Shown here piece by piece: positions 16,974 to 25,265 of a stretch of DNA of 57,285 nt. The DNA lies in the NCBI GenBank assembly GCA_028293745.1, contig JAQGOF010000083.1:1-57285 (forward strand), in the 5' to 3' direction. The DNA is from Gammaproteobacteria bacterium (lineage in GTDB: Bacteria; Pseudomonadota; Gammaproteobacteria; Steroidobacterales; Steroidobacteraceae). The notes beneath the pieces were generated by a model. The model was not told where the DNA came from and made no database searches. It saw only the letters and a program-made list of their open reading frames with translations. Each line of letters begins with the position of its first letter. The first letter of the stretch is position 1. The position numbers were made by a program, and so were the translations under genes.

Positions 16974-17822
16974 ATGCGAAGCCTCGGGCAGTTGCCCCAC
17001 GACGACGAACTCCGGATTTTCGAAGAACAGGGCGCCCCGCCGCTGCCGGTCGCAAGCGATCAGGGTTACGTGGACCACGATGGCGCTCGAATCTGGTACT
17101 CGGCTTACGGGTCCGGTCCGACCGTGATTCTGCTGCATGGTGGTATGGGCCATAGTGGCAATTGGGGCTACCAGGTTCCCTCGCTGGTCGACTCCGGTCA
17201 TCGCGTCGTGGTCATTGACAGCCGCGGACACGGCCGTAGTACGCGTGATGCCCGGCCCTTCATGTACGAGTTGATGGCTTCCGATGTGCTCGCTGTGATG
17301 GACGCTTTGGGCCGATCACCTGATGGCGGGCGCCCGCCAGAGAAAGCAGCCGTTGTTGGCTGGAGCGACGGCGCGTGCATCGCTTTGATCCTCGCCATGC
17401 AAGCCCCCGAACGGGTTGCAGCTGTATTCTTCTTTGGATGCAACATGGATCCGAGCGGCACGAAGGAAATCGCCTGGCCCAATCCGATCCTGGACCGGTG
17501 CCTGAGCCGACACGCCAGGGACTACGCCTGCCTGTCAGCGACACCGGGCCAATTCAAGGAGTTTGCTGAGGCGGTGGGCCAGATGATGAAGACGCAGCCC
17601 AACTACTCCGCGCGCGACCTCGCTCAGATCCGTGTACCCGTCTCGATCGTGCAGAGCGAGCATGACGAGTTTATAAAACTCGAGCATGCGGAGTATCTCG
17701 CTCGGAGTATTCCCGGAGCGGAGTTGATTTTCCTGCCCGGTGTGAGTCATTTCGCGCCGTTGCAGAGGCCGGGTCAATTCAACAATGTGGTGCGTAGCTT
17801 CCTCGGAAAGGTTCTTTCCTGA
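16974..17822 (+). CDS. Alpha/beta hydrolase
   Basis: 282 residues from ATG 16974 behind GGAGAG. It has the oxyanion motif VILLHGGMGHSGNWG and the nucleophile elbow AAVVGWSDGACIALILAM (GWSDG, Ser nucleophile). The acid region is SIVQSEHDEFIKLEHAEYLA and the catalytic His is in LPGVSHFAPLQRP. The catalytic set is complete. The SDG elbow is typical of BPHL/valacyclovirase-like and related ester hydrolases, but the substrate is open. An earlier in-frame start would run into the GNAT remnant. Confidence 0.88.
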   Translation: MRSLGQLPHDDELRIFEEQGAPPLPVASDQGYVDHDGARIWYSAYGSGPTVILLHGGMGHSGNWGYQVPSLVDSGHRVVVIDSRGHGRSTRDARPFMYELMASDVLAVMDALGRSPDGGRPPEKAAVVGWSDGACIALILAMQAPERVAAVFFFGCNMDPSGTKEIAWPNPILDRCLSRHARDYACLSATPGQFKEFAEAVGQMMKTQPNYSARDLAQIRVPVSIVQSEHDEFIKLEHAEYLARSIPGAELIFLPGVSHFAPLQRPGQFNNVVRSFLGKVLS

Positions 17823-17995
17823 GGGCCCGGATAAAACGAAGCGAGGAGCCACGATGCAATACGATTCAGTCGGTGCACGCCGAGCGCGCCCGCACCGCGC
17901 GCAGGCGCAACGTCTAGCGCGGTTTCATCATCGCCGGTGTCGAAACGGGGTTGCCTGGGCCGTCTTCACTATAAGAACCCGAGTGGAGCCGACTT

Positions 17996-18214
17996 ATGTG
18001 TCCCATTTGCATCACGACGACAGCACTCGTTGCCGCAGGTACCACGTCCGGGGTCGGCGTCCTCGGCTTCCTGGCCGAGAAGGTCCGCACCCTAGGGCGC
18101 CAGCGGCGCGAACTCAATGGATCCGGCGCGGAGCCGGTTTCGACGGGCCGCAAGGAGGGCGGGCACGTTGTGCCCACCGTCCGAGCAGCGTTACGGACTA
18201 GGGACTGCAGCTAG
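17996..18214 (+). CDS. Small protein with N-terminal MCPxC motif
   Basis: 72 residues starting MCPICITTTALVAAGTTSGV. A CxxC at residues 2-5 is followed by a single hydrophobic helix (to about residue 27) and a basic tail (EKVRTLGRQRREL). I recall families of tiny proteins with this MCPxC plus helix layout in proteobacteria, but none has a proven role. It is probably inner-membrane anchored. The last third (after SGAEPVSTGRK) has low complexity and could be out-of-family extension. It is close to, and convergent with, the saccharopine-dehydrogenase-like gene. Confidence 0.5.
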   Translation: MCPICITTTALVAAGTTSGVGVLGFLAEKVRTLGRQRRELNGSGAEPVSTGRKEGGHVVPTVRAALRTRDCS

Positions 18215-18227
18215 CTGGCTGATGAAT

Positions 18228-19328
18228 TCATGGCGCGACTTCCCATATATCCAATCCCTTCAGCGGGGCGAGATATTCATCGACTGTGAGCAGACCCATG
18301 CAAGGCATGGCACCGTGAGGAAGGCTCCGCCCGCTTGCCAGCTTTTGCGACAGAGCGATTGAGGCGCCGCAAGGAATATGTGCGCCGTGGTTAGAGGTCG
18401 CCACCACATGCCACGTGAGCGATTTCTGTTCGCCTGCATGACCGACCCCATCCAGTTTGACGAACATACCGCCTTCGTCACTCACCAGCGGCTCGATCCA
18501 ATGACTCAAGCGCTTGAGCGGCGCGGCGAAAGGCAACGCGCCCGGCAGAAGCCCGGCTTTGACGCAACCCGCCAGGCTCCAGACCACCAGATGACCCAAA
18601 TCGCTGGCGAATCCCGCGTGAAACGTCACAGTCCGCGCTGTTGGATATCGCCGCGGGAACAACTCGAGGTCGGGAATATCACAGCTGCCGAGCCATCGCG
18701 ATCCGACCGGAGGGGGAAATCGGTGTTGACGAAGATCGAGCCACCCGTAGGTCGTGGCCCAGGCATTCCCTTCGAATCGTTGCAGGGGCTTTCCCAGATA
18801 TCCAAATATTCCTCTGACCGTCGCCAAGCCTGGCGCCCGGGCACCGGAACTGATACCCATGTGAATGGAGCGCAGGTCCTGGAATTGCGGCAGATACCGG
18901 TCGACGACGGCTGACGACAATCCGGGTACAGAGCTCGCACCGCTCACCACCGTGACACCATGTTCCTTGGCAATAGCATCGAGGCAGTCAATGCCGGCCA
19001 CAAACTGCCGACCGTCCGCCAGGTCGATGTAGTGACACCCAGCCTCGATTGCGGCGCGCGCGACCGTATAACTTTGGCCTTGGAAGGGCCCAGCCGTATT
19101 GATAACCGTATCAACACGCATCTGCGCGAGCCGGCGCGCAAGATCGATGTCATTTGCATCGACCTGAACGAATTGCTCTGGGCTGAGGCTCATCTTCTGC
19201 ACGGCTGGGCTGCCACGCGCGCGATCTCGGCCGCCGATCAATAGCCGTACGGACGGACTTTGCGCAAGCGTCGTGCAAATGCGCGACCCAAAGAAACCGT
19301 AGCCGCCTAAGACCAGTACAGTGTGCAT
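18228..19328 (-). CDS. Saccharopine-dehydrogenase-like NAD(P)-binding protein
   Basis: 366 residues. The Rossmann motif MHTVLVLGGYGFFGSRICTT binds a dinucleotide; RVDTVINTAGPFQGQSYTVA and GCHYIDLADGRQFVAGI follow, as in the saccharopine-dehydrogenase NADP-binding family. The C-terminal domain is not the lysine-pathway one, so lysine metabolism is unlikely. It is the last gene of the GbsR/DUF4166/DCC operon, 27 bases after the DCC gene. In some bacteria this domain and DUF4166 are fused in one polypeptide, which supports a joint function, perhaps reduction of a lipid or polyketide-like substrate (inference). Confidence 0.85.
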   Translation of the reverse strand: MHTVLVLGGYGFFGSRICTTLAQSPSVRLLIGGRDRARGSPAVQKMSLSPEQFVQVDANDIDLARRLAQMRVDTVINTAGPFQGQSYTVARAAIEAGCHYIDLADGRQFVAGIDCLDAIAKEHGVTVVSGASSVPGLSSAVVDRYLPQFQDLRSIHMGISSGARAPGLATVRGIFGYLGKPLQRFEGNAWATTYGWLDLRQHRFPPPVGSRWLGSCDIPDLELFPRRYPTARTVTFHAGFASDLGHLVVWSLAGCVKAGLLPGALPFAAPLKRLSHWIEPLVSDEGGMFVKLDGVGHAGEQKSLTWHVVATSNHGAHIPCGASIALSQKLASGRSLPHGAMPCMGLLTVDEYLAPLKGLDIWEVAP

Positions 19329-19355
19329 GGAATCATGATCGGGCGCGTTCGCAGG

Positions 19356-19742
19356 TCAGGGCGGCAAGTAACAAGTCGAGCGCTTGCCGAACCAGCGATA
19401 ACGGTTTCGCGCCAGCAGGCGATAGAGCGCATCTCTCCAACTTCGTGGGACGATCCGGACGATTTCAATCAACCGCCACGCGCCCCCCAACTCCGTGACC
19501 ACATGGATTGCGGCGTCCGACTCGGTCATGCGCCGCCCCCGATCGATCACCAGAAACGTCAGCGGATCATCCGGATCAATGCCGTTCGCCGATAGCAACG
19601 CCCGGCCGATGTCACTTTGCACGGCCACCAGCGAAAACGGAGGCACAAGCGGATGTCGGGCGTGAAATCGGGCCCAGCCGCTGCACAGGTTACAGTGTCC
19701 GTCATAAACGATCACCCGCGTGTCGGGGCTAACCGCTGACAT
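19356..19742 (-). CDS. DCC family thiol-disulfide oxidoreductase (DUF393)
   Basis: 128 residues from ATG 19742. It begins VIVYDGHCNLCSGWARF, carrying the DxxCxxC signature (YDGHCNLC) that names the DCC family, followed by FSLVAVQSDIGRALL and WRDALYRLLARNRYRWFGKR at the C-terminus. It has a thioredoxin-like fold with a redox-active CxxC. Its start overlaps the DUF4166 stop by 14 bases, so the two are translated together. The frame is open further upstream, but that would bury it inside the DUF4166 gene. Confidence 0.88.
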   Translation of the reverse strand: MSAVSPDTRVIVYDGHCNLCSGWARFHARHPLVPPFSLVAVQSDIGRALLSANGIDPDDPLTFLVIDRGRRMTESDAAIHVVTELGGAWRLIEIVRIVPRSWRDALYRLLARNRYRWFGKRSTCYLPP

Positions 19743-20256
19743 CGAGTTCTCCGTCGTAGCGGATGATCCGACCGACACCACGAAGCGCGGCATCGACTGT
19801 GAACGTATATCGACCGGCATGGGCGCCGGAAAAGGCACTCACCGTGAACCAGCGAATCGGCAATTGAATACTGAGTGCGGAGATCTGGATGAGAGACCAT
19901 GCGATGCCACCACCGTGTTCACGGAGCCGGAATACGAACACGGCGGGGCCGAGGCGTTCGACGAGCAGGTCACGATTCCCGTGGAGCCTCGATTGCATTG
20001 GGCGACAGTCGCCGAAATAGCGTGTCCAGCGCTCGCCCTGACTATCCGTGTTGATCTGCACCTCAATGGGAACCCGGTCCGCCGACCGCGGCAAGGAAGC
20101 CATTGCGCACAAGATGCGCGCGAAAAGCGAATGTCCGCGCTCAACGGTGGCTGTCCCGCGTAGTCGCCTCGAGCTACCGCCGTGTACCGCACGGACAGGC
20201 GCATCGAGGCGCTGGAAGGTCTCGCCGAGCAGGGAAGGGAAGAGCCCGCCTTCCAT
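19729..20256 (-). CDS. DUF4166 domain protein
   Basis: 175 residues from ATG 20256, five bases after the regulator's stop. The sequence MEGGLFPSLLGETFQRLDAP is followed by VHGGSSRRLRGTATVERGHS and EVQINTDSQGERWTRYFGD, as in DUF4166. This domain is also found fused behind saccharopine-dehydrogenase-like domains. The biochemical function is unknown. It is second gene of a four-gene operon and overlaps the DCC gene. Confidence 0.8.
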   Translation of the reverse strand: MEGGLFPSLLGETFQRLDAPVRAVHGGSSRRLRGTATVERGHSLFARILCAMASLPRSADRVPIEVQINTDSQGERWTRYFGDCRPMQSRLHGNRDLLVERLGPAVFVFRLREHGGGIAWSLIQISALSIQLPIRWFTVSAFSGAHAGRYTFTVDAALRGVGRIIRYDGELDVSG

Positions 20257-20261
20257 CAGGC

Positions 20262-20828
20262 TCACAACTGTGGGTCTCTGCCCCGATCGAGAAACCGCAC
20301 GATGCCGCTGCCGAGTTTCATCACGGTCGCCAGCTGGGCGCGCGATAGCTTGCTCATCTGTTCGTACCAACGACTGATGCGTTCAACGAAGTCGAGCATC
20401 GCTTTGAGCCGGCGCACGACAACGGGGCTCACTGTTGCGTCCTCTTGCGCCCCGTCGATGCAGTTCCGTAATGCGGCCGCCGCGGGATCCAGCTCGCGCG
20501 ACTTACGACCGGCGGCGATGCGGGTCACAATCGTCCACAGATCGGTCTCCGCTTCGTAGAAAGCCCGCCGGTCGCCAAGGACAGGGACGGTGCGGACGAT
20601 TTCCCAGCCCTGCAGCTCCTTGAGCGAATTCGAAACATTGGAACGCGCCATTGCGAGCGAATCCGCAATGTCCTCTGCGGTCAGCGGCCGTTCAGAGGCA
20701 TACAACAAGGCATGAATCTGGCTCACCGAACGGTTCACACCCCAGCGCTCGCCCAGGTTTCCCCAATGCAGCACAAACTGCTGTACGGCTGCCGGGAGCT
20801 TGGCAGGTTTATCTGTAATTTCTGTCAT
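20262..20828 (-). CDS. GbsR/MarR family transcriptional regulator
   Basis: 188 residues. The winged helix covers about residues 30-100 (VSQIHALLYASERPLTAEDI, ADSLAMARSNVSNSLKELQG, then EIVRTVPVLGDRRAFYE, the wing). A C-terminal dimerisation and ligand region follows. GbsR relatives respond to small ligands such as choline. It is first in the operon with DUF4166, DCC and the saccharopine-dehydrogenase-like gene. Its ATG lies at the exact centre of a perfect 32-bp palindrome, which strongly suggests autorepression. Confidence 0.9.
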   Translation of the reverse strand: MTEITDKPAKLPAAVQQFVLHWGNLGERWGVNRSVSQIHALLYASERPLTAEDIADSLAMARSNVSNSLKELQGWEIVRTVPVLGDRRAFYEAETDLWTIVTRIAAGRKSRELDPAAAALRNCIDGAQEDATVSPVVVRRLKAMLDFVERISRWYEQMSKLSRAQLATVMKLGSGIVRFLDRGRDPQL

Positions 20829-20843
20829 GACAGAAATTACAGA
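20812..20843. promoter_or_regulatory. Perfect 32-bp palindrome over the GbsR start codon
   Basis: TCTGTAATTTCTGTCA (20812-20827) is followed immediately by its exact reverse complement (20828-20843). Each arm holds two related half-sites (TTACAGA and TGACAGA), so two regulator dimers could bind. The centre is CATG, giving an ATG on each strand, and both strands then read MTEITD. It is probably the operator of the GbsR/MarR protein; a small inverted duplication is the alternative. Confidence 0.7.
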
Positions 20844-20890
20844 CTATACGGAGCAAGAAGTCAAGTGGGCAGGCGGGGCTCGCGGGGCGG

Positions 20891-21860
20891 GTGCCCGCTG
20901 CACTACTGTTCAGTGATTTCTCGGGCTGGTCGGAGCGCGCGACCCGGCTGTTCTACGCCGAGAACGGCGTGCAGTTTACGGCCGAGCAGCTACGCTCGCG
21001 CGACGAGATTTTGGGGCATGTGCGCAATCGCAGCCAGCAGCGCGAGCAGCTCAATCGGTTCTTCAACGGGCAGTTCCAGGATTGGCCGCTGCTGCAGTTG
21101 CAAGTAAAGGAGGAGAAGGATCCCGGGCGGCTTGGCTGGCAGGAATGCATTGATCGGATTCGTGCTCGCTCCCCGGAGATCGCGCGCCATTGGTTGCAGG
21201 CACATCAGGCGCATGAGTGCCGGCCGTTGCTCCGCACTGCTGTCAGACTCGATGCCAGTTCGCGCCAGATGGGGCTTCCGGGCGCGGATCGCTCAGCGCA
21301 GGAACTCAACGTCGAGCTGGAGAGCATCGCGGGCCACCGCACCGCTTTGCATCGGCCGCTCGAGGAAGGTTTTGCGCTCTACGCCCTGCGAATCGAGCAT
21401 GCCATCGCTTCAATGTCACAACCTGAACGCGACCAAGCTACGCGAGTGCGTGACACACTCGCGCGCATGGGCGCACTCGAGATCGAGGCAAGCGGCTCGA
21501 GGAGTTTCCAGGAGCAATGCGCGCCTTCGGCTCGATCGCGGAGCTGCACGGCGAGATGCCCGCCGGTTTCGAGAAGGTGGAATCTGACTTTGGTGAGCTC
21601 GCCACGCAATTGCTCGCGCTCGCCGATCGCATTCCTCAAGCTGTGACGGCGGGGCGGGACGGTAGGCGCCTATCTACGTGCCTGTTGCCGGGAACTGCCT
21701 CCCGCCGGCACAAGTGTCACGTCCGCGGTGCGCGCGTGCGTCCGGGCCTCTACCGGGTGCGTTCCATCACCTCTTTCTGTTGGCGCTCGGCGAACTCGTG
21801 ACGCTCTGCGAAGCGGCCGAGAAGGCGCGCGGCATCCGTCCGATCCGCATCGTCGCCTGA
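20891..21860 (+). pseudogene. Broken gene of unknown family, several frameshifts
   Basis: From GTG 20891 a frame reads LLFSDFSGWSERATRLFYAE, then a charged helical region (RSRDEILGHVRNRSQQREQL, GRLGWQECIDRIRA) for about 210 residues. Coding character then moves to a second frame near 21515 (MRAFGSIAELHGEMPAGFEK). It moves again near 21650 (TVGAYLRACCRELPPAGTSV) and to the third near 21755 (FHHLFLLALGELVTLCEAAE), ending GIRPIRIVA at 21860. Joining them gives about 320 residues. I do not recognise the family. It seems alpha-helical and cytoplasmic. Its 5' end abuts the palindrome and may itself be cut. Confidence 0.5.
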
Positions 21861-22027
21861 GGAACTGCTCGCCCGCGTGCCAGGTAGTTCGGCCTGCGCG
21901 ACCGATTTATTGCCGATCGTTGCGTCCATGTCCTCATCCGAGCAGTTGAGTCGGCGCCTGCGCTGGTCCTGCCCCTATGCGCGGCGTAGGCTTCGGGGGG
22001 AGGTAGGTCCCCAGCGTGGAACTGCTC

Positions 22028-22504
22028 ATGGCCCTCGTTCTCACATCACGGGCATTCGCCAACGGCGGCGAGATTCCATCGCGGTACACATGCGAGGGAC
22101 AAGACATCTCACCCGAACTGCGGTGGGAGGGCGGTCCGACGGCGACCAAAAGCTTCGGTCTCATCGTCGACGATCCGGATGCACCCGATCCGCGTGCGCC
22201 CAAAATTACGTGGGTGCACTGGGTGGTCTATGACATCCCCGCAGACGTGCACGGGCTGCCTGAAAATTCTGACACGCAACGCCTGCCGCCCGGGACGAAA
22301 CAGGGCCTCAATGACTGGAAGCGGGTCGGGTACGGTGGTCCCTGCCCACCGATCGGCACGCATCGGTATTTCTTCAAACTCTACGCGCTCGATACCGTGC
22401 TGCCCGATCTCGGTCGTCCGACTAAGACTGAGCTTCTGAATGCAATGAAGGGACATGTGCTCGAAGAGGCACAGCTCATAGGCACGTACAAGAAGAGAGA
22501 TTGA
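22028..22504 (+). CDS. YbhB/YbcL family PEBP-like protein
   Basis: 158 residues from ATG 22028. It reads MALVLTSRAFANGGEIPSRY, TCEGQDISPELRW (ligand-pocket Asp-Ile-Ser-Pro), LIVDDPDAPDP, ITWVHWVVYDIP and YGGPCPPIGTHRYFFKLYAL, the conserved DPDAP and GxHR motifs of phosphatidylethanolamine-binding proteins. The bacterial proteins are small, cytoplasmic or periplasmic, and of unproven role. A GTG twelve bases upstream is in frame but adds nothing family-like. The protein is complete. Confidence 0.92.
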   Translation: MALVLTSRAFANGGEIPSRYTCEGQDISPELRWEGGPTATKSFGLIVDDPDAPDPRAPKITWVHWVVYDIPADVHGLPENSDTQRLPPGTKQGLNDWKRVGYGGPCPPIGTHRYFFKLYALDTVLPDLGRPTKTELLNAMKGHVLEEAQLIGTYKKRD

Positions 22505-22558
22505 TTGCGGACCCGACCGTCGTGCGCCGGCCTTTTGGACCGTGCAGACCGTGCCGAC

Positions 22559-23032
22559 CTAGCGCGCGTCCGAAGGCTTCACCTCAGACTTCAAGTCTGT
22601 GTGCATAACCGTAGCGCCGAGCTCTCGCAAACGCACTTCGAGCCTTGCACTTGCATCCCCGGCTACCTCGATGACCAGTGCACTCCTGCCGGGTGTCAGC
22701 TGGATGGCGACGTCGTTCAAGAAGCTGTCCTCGATGCCAAAGTTGGCGAGGTCTCTCGAAAATCCGAGCAATCCCCCTGCGGTGAACCCGATCGCCGAGC
22801 CCACGGGCCCCGCAGCGAGACCGATCAGTGCACCGACCACCGCGCCGACCGGAGCGCGAAACGCAACCCGGCTGGTCCACTTCCGCTCCGAGACCGTTCC
22901 GTCGGCATGCTTCACGATGACAGCGAGGCCACGGACGGCAGTGTGCGCAGGGTCGCCTGGTTTTTCCAACTCGCGAGCAGTTTCGTAAGCTTTGGCATCG
23001 TCAGGGAAGATGGCGATGAGTAGTTGATTCAC
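22559..23032 (-). CDS. DUF1269 family protein
   Basis: 157 residues. An N-terminal ferredoxin-like stretch (NQLLIAIFPDDAKAYETARE) leads to a glycine- and alanine-rich hairpin (APVGAVVGALIGLAAGPVG, then GFTAGGLLGF) that could insert in the membrane. A C-terminal beta region (SALVIEVAGDASARLEVRL) follows. This matches DUF1269, in which a glycine-zipper-like membrane segment is set between cytoplasmic halves. The function is unknown; homologues are often stress-linked. It is followed on the same strand by no close gene. Confidence 0.85.
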   Translation of the reverse strand: MNQLLIAIFPDDAKAYETARELEKPGDPAHTAVRGLAVIVKHADGTVSERKWTSRVAFRAPVGAVVGALIGLAAGPVGSAIGFTAGGLLGFSRDLANFGIEDSFLNDVAIQLTPGRSALVIEVAGDASARLEVRLRELGATVMHTDLKSEVKPSDAR

Positions 23033-23059
23033 AGGTTAGCCCTATGTGCTGGACGCGCT

Positions 23060-23614
23060 TCAGCCCCGCGGCCGTACCCGCCCCACGAACGCAACCAGCG
23101 CATCCAGCTGTTCCACGACGAGTCTCTGCGAGCCCTGATGCGTGAGATTGCCCTCCTTGTCAAACCGCTCGTGCGCCTTGGCCACCATGACCTCGGGCTG
23201 GTTGAGCACGAACGCATTGATGTAAACGCAACACCTGCGCAGGTCATACTGCGCCCGGGCCGATCCGAGCATGCTCGTGCTCGCTCCGCTGATCGCGATC
23301 GGCTTCTCGTTGAACGGTTGGTCGGGCGGACGCGATGCCCAGTCGATCGCGTTCTTGAGCACACCAGGGATCGAGTAGTTGTATTCCGGCGTGACGATCA
23401 GCAACGCGTCAGCGCGTTGAATCTGATCCCGCAGGCGGCCGACAGGCGGCGGAAACCCGACCTGGCGAACATCCTCGTTGTAGGAAGGGATCTCCTCGAT
23501 GTGCGCAGTTTCGATCGTCGTATCCGGGGGCGCCCACTCCGCATAGGCTCGCAGCAGCAAGGCATTGTACGAGTGTTTGCGCAGGCTGCCGCAGATACCG
23601 AGGATGCGCAGCAT
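23060..23614 (-). CDS. NADPH-dependent FMN reductase
   Basis: 184 residues from the ATG at 23614, which follows AGGAGAAGCCT; an in-frame ATG eight codons earlier is possible. It starts MLRILGICGSLRKHSYNALL (FMN phosphate loop) and has LIVTPEYNYSIPGVLKNAID (the TPEYN motif) and ISGASTSMLGSARAQYDLRR. These are hallmarks of the ChrR/ArsH/EmoB flavodoxin-fold reductases that reduce quinones, chromate or azo dyes. The protein is complete. Confidence 0.92.
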   Translation of the reverse strand: MLRILGICGSLRKHSYNALLLRAYAEWAPPDTTIETAHIEEIPSYNEDVRQVGFPPPVGRLRDQIQRADALLIVTPEYNYSIPGVLKNAIDWASRPPDQPFNEKPIAISGASTSMLGSARAQYDLRRCCVYINAFVLNQPEVMVAKAHERFDKEGNLTHQGSQRLVVEQLDALVAFVGRVRPRG

Positions 23615-23706
23615 AGGCTTCTCCTGGTGGAAGCTCATCGAACCTATCCTCCATCAACACGATCGCGATGGAATTGATGGGGATCAACACCTGCCTCGAG
23701 TCGCGG

Positions 23707-24471
23707 TTACTTCCACTGGCCCCGGCACAGTGGCTCGCGCGCGACGTCGCGCGGTAGCTTGAGCACCCTGAAGACATCCGCGCTGTGCTCAGTTTCTGCA
23801 TCGGCTTTGAATTCGATGCCCAGCTCGCGCTCAACATCCCCGGTGGCGCCGATCAGCATCAGCTCGGCACCTTCGTAGTCGAGAAAGTCGGGTGGATCGA
23901 TCGGGCTGAAGCGCCGTGCGCCGAATGCTTCCTGCAGCTTCTTCGGGAACCGTGCCTCATGATCCGGATCGAGGCCCGCAGCCGGCGGATCTGCGCTCTG
24001 CGGGTTCTTGACCGCGATGACATAGCTCGCCTTGCGCTTGATGTTGAGCTCGCGCTCGGCAGGGCCTTCGTGCTGCGGCAGCTCCAGCACGTACGCGAGG
24101 TGGGTGTGGTCGTGGTGGCGCGCGATTGCATAAATGCCTTCGCCGGCTGGCCGCGCCGCCGCCACATGCCGTACACCGCGCGTCCGGGTCGTGTACTGCC
24201 TTTCACCCAGCTCCGCATTGAGCGCTTCGCGGTCTTTGAAGACGCGCCAGACGAAGGCCCAGAAACGATTGTGCTCGTTGGGGTCCGGGAGCTTCTTCCG
24301 CCCGACGATGAGCAGACGGTACTCCTGCGCTTGCCAGGGCCTGAGCAGGATATACAAGCGCTCGACGTCCTCGAGCCCATGCGCCTCGTCCAGCCCGACG
24401 CGTGGCCGGTAAAGGAAAAAGATGTCCCCACGCTCGAGCAGCGGACTTTCGTGAGACTTTACCTGCGCCAT
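23707..24471 (-). CDS. Conserved hypothetical protein, 254 aa
   Basis: Starts MAQVKSHESPLLERGDIFFL, with FLYRPRV and DVERLYILLRPWQAQEYRLL forming a beta-strand-rich first third. GEGIYAIARHHDHTHLAYVL and NIKRKASYVIAVKNPQS follow. DFLDYEGAELMLIGATGDVE comes near the end. I recognise a conserved proteobacterial hypothetical family but no function. There is no signal peptide. A small 36-codon frame ends exactly before its ATG (TGA ATG), which may be a coupled leader ORF. Confidence 0.65.
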   Translation of the reverse strand: MAQVKSHESPLLERGDIFFLYRPRVGLDEAHGLEDVERLYILLRPWQAQEYRLLIVGRKKLPDPNEHNRFWAFVWRVFKDREALNAELGERQYTTRTRGVRHVAAARPAGEGIYAIARHHDHTHLAYVLELPQHEGPAERELNIKRKASYVIAVKNPQSADPPAAGLDPDHEARFPKKLQEAFGARRFSPIDPPDFLDYEGAELMLIGATGDVERELGIEFKADAETEHSADVFRVLKLPRDVAREPLCRGQWK

Positions 24472-24582
24472 TCAATGATCCAACACTGCGCGGACGGCGC
24501 GATCGGCTGCTTCGGTCGCCTTCGCGCCAGCCTTGTGCCATTGCTCGAGCAAGCGCATTACCACGCCTTCGACGGCCCACAT
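24472..24582 (-). CDS. Possible small ORF (36 aa) coupled to the 254-aa gene
   Basis: From the ATG at 24582 the frame reads MWAVEGVVMRLLEQWHKAGA and ends ADRAVRAVLDH, an amphipathic helical peptide with alanine-rich, high-GC3 codons. Its TGA directly abuts the next ATG, which is common in translationally coupled pairs. The ribosome site is weak (GAGAAT). There are no homologues I can name. It could be a chance frame. Confidence 0.35.
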   Translation of the reverse strand: MWAVEGVVMRLLEQWHKAGAKATEAADRAVRAVLDH

Positions 24583-24754
24583 CTCGTGTATTCTCACGCT
24601 CGCTCCGAGCGTTGCGGATCCATTGCAATTACACGCGGGGGAAATCTTATGCCTTGATCGGTGTCAGGTGGTCCGGGTTGGCGCAAGCGCTTAGTTGCGT
24701 CCTAAATGACTTCGATCAATGCGACTCGTCGCCGCCGCTTTATAGTCTGGAACG

Positions 24755-25201
24755 ATGAGCATGACCGGACTGAGCGTGTTTGACACCACGCTGCACAAGA
24801 CGAACCAGTGGCTGAACGATCTGATGCAGCTGCTCGATTGGCGCGAGAAAAATAAGTCGTACCTGGCGCTGCGCGTGACGCTACACGCTTTGCGCGATCG
24901 TCTCACGATCGACGAAGTGGCTCAGCTCGCAGCGCAGCTGCCGATGCTGGTACGCGGGTTCTACTACGAAGGCTGGGACCCGACAGGCAAGCCGGAGAAG
25001 GAGCGGAGCAAGGAACAATTTCTTGCTCACATCGCGCGGTACTTCCAAGACGACGAGGCTGTCGACCCGGAACAGGTTGCACGTGCCGTATTCACGGTTC
25101 TGGCGAAACACGTCTCCGAAGGAGAGATCGAGGACGTGCGGCAAGTATTGCCGAGCACCTTGCGGGGTCTTTGGCCGCCGCCGGCCCAGCCGGCTGGCTG
25201 A
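24755..25201 (+). CDS. DUF2267 family protein
   Basis: 148 residues: VFDTTLHKTNQWLNDLMQLL, then KSYLALRVTLHALRDRLTID, AAQLPMLVRGFYYEGWDPTG and EQVARAVFTVLAKHVSEGEI. This is the all-helical DUF2267 repeat, distantly similar to the antitoxin-like CbtA/SMa0974 folds. The family is cytoplasmic and of unknown role, frequent among stress-response genes together with DUF1269 and CBS proteins. ATG 24755 or ATG 24761 could start translation. Confidence 0.85.
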   Translation: MSMTGLSVFDTTLHKTNQWLNDLMQLLDWREKNKSYLALRVTLHALRDRLTIDEVAQLAAQLPMLVRGFYYEGWDPTGKPEKERSKEQFLAHIARYFQDDEAVDPEQVARAVFTVLAKHVSEGEIEDVRQVLPSTLRGLWPPPAQPAG

Positions 25202-25265
25202 CCGCCTCAGGTGCCCCCCGAGGCCCCCCGCCGGAATGCTGCGCGGTCGTGCGGGCGACTTCGGT

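Noticed and set aside
18228..19328. Lysine-pathway saccharopine dehydrogenase
   Set aside because: Only the NADP-binding domain is shared, and the operon context (DUF4166, DCC, GbsR) does not fit lysine metabolism.
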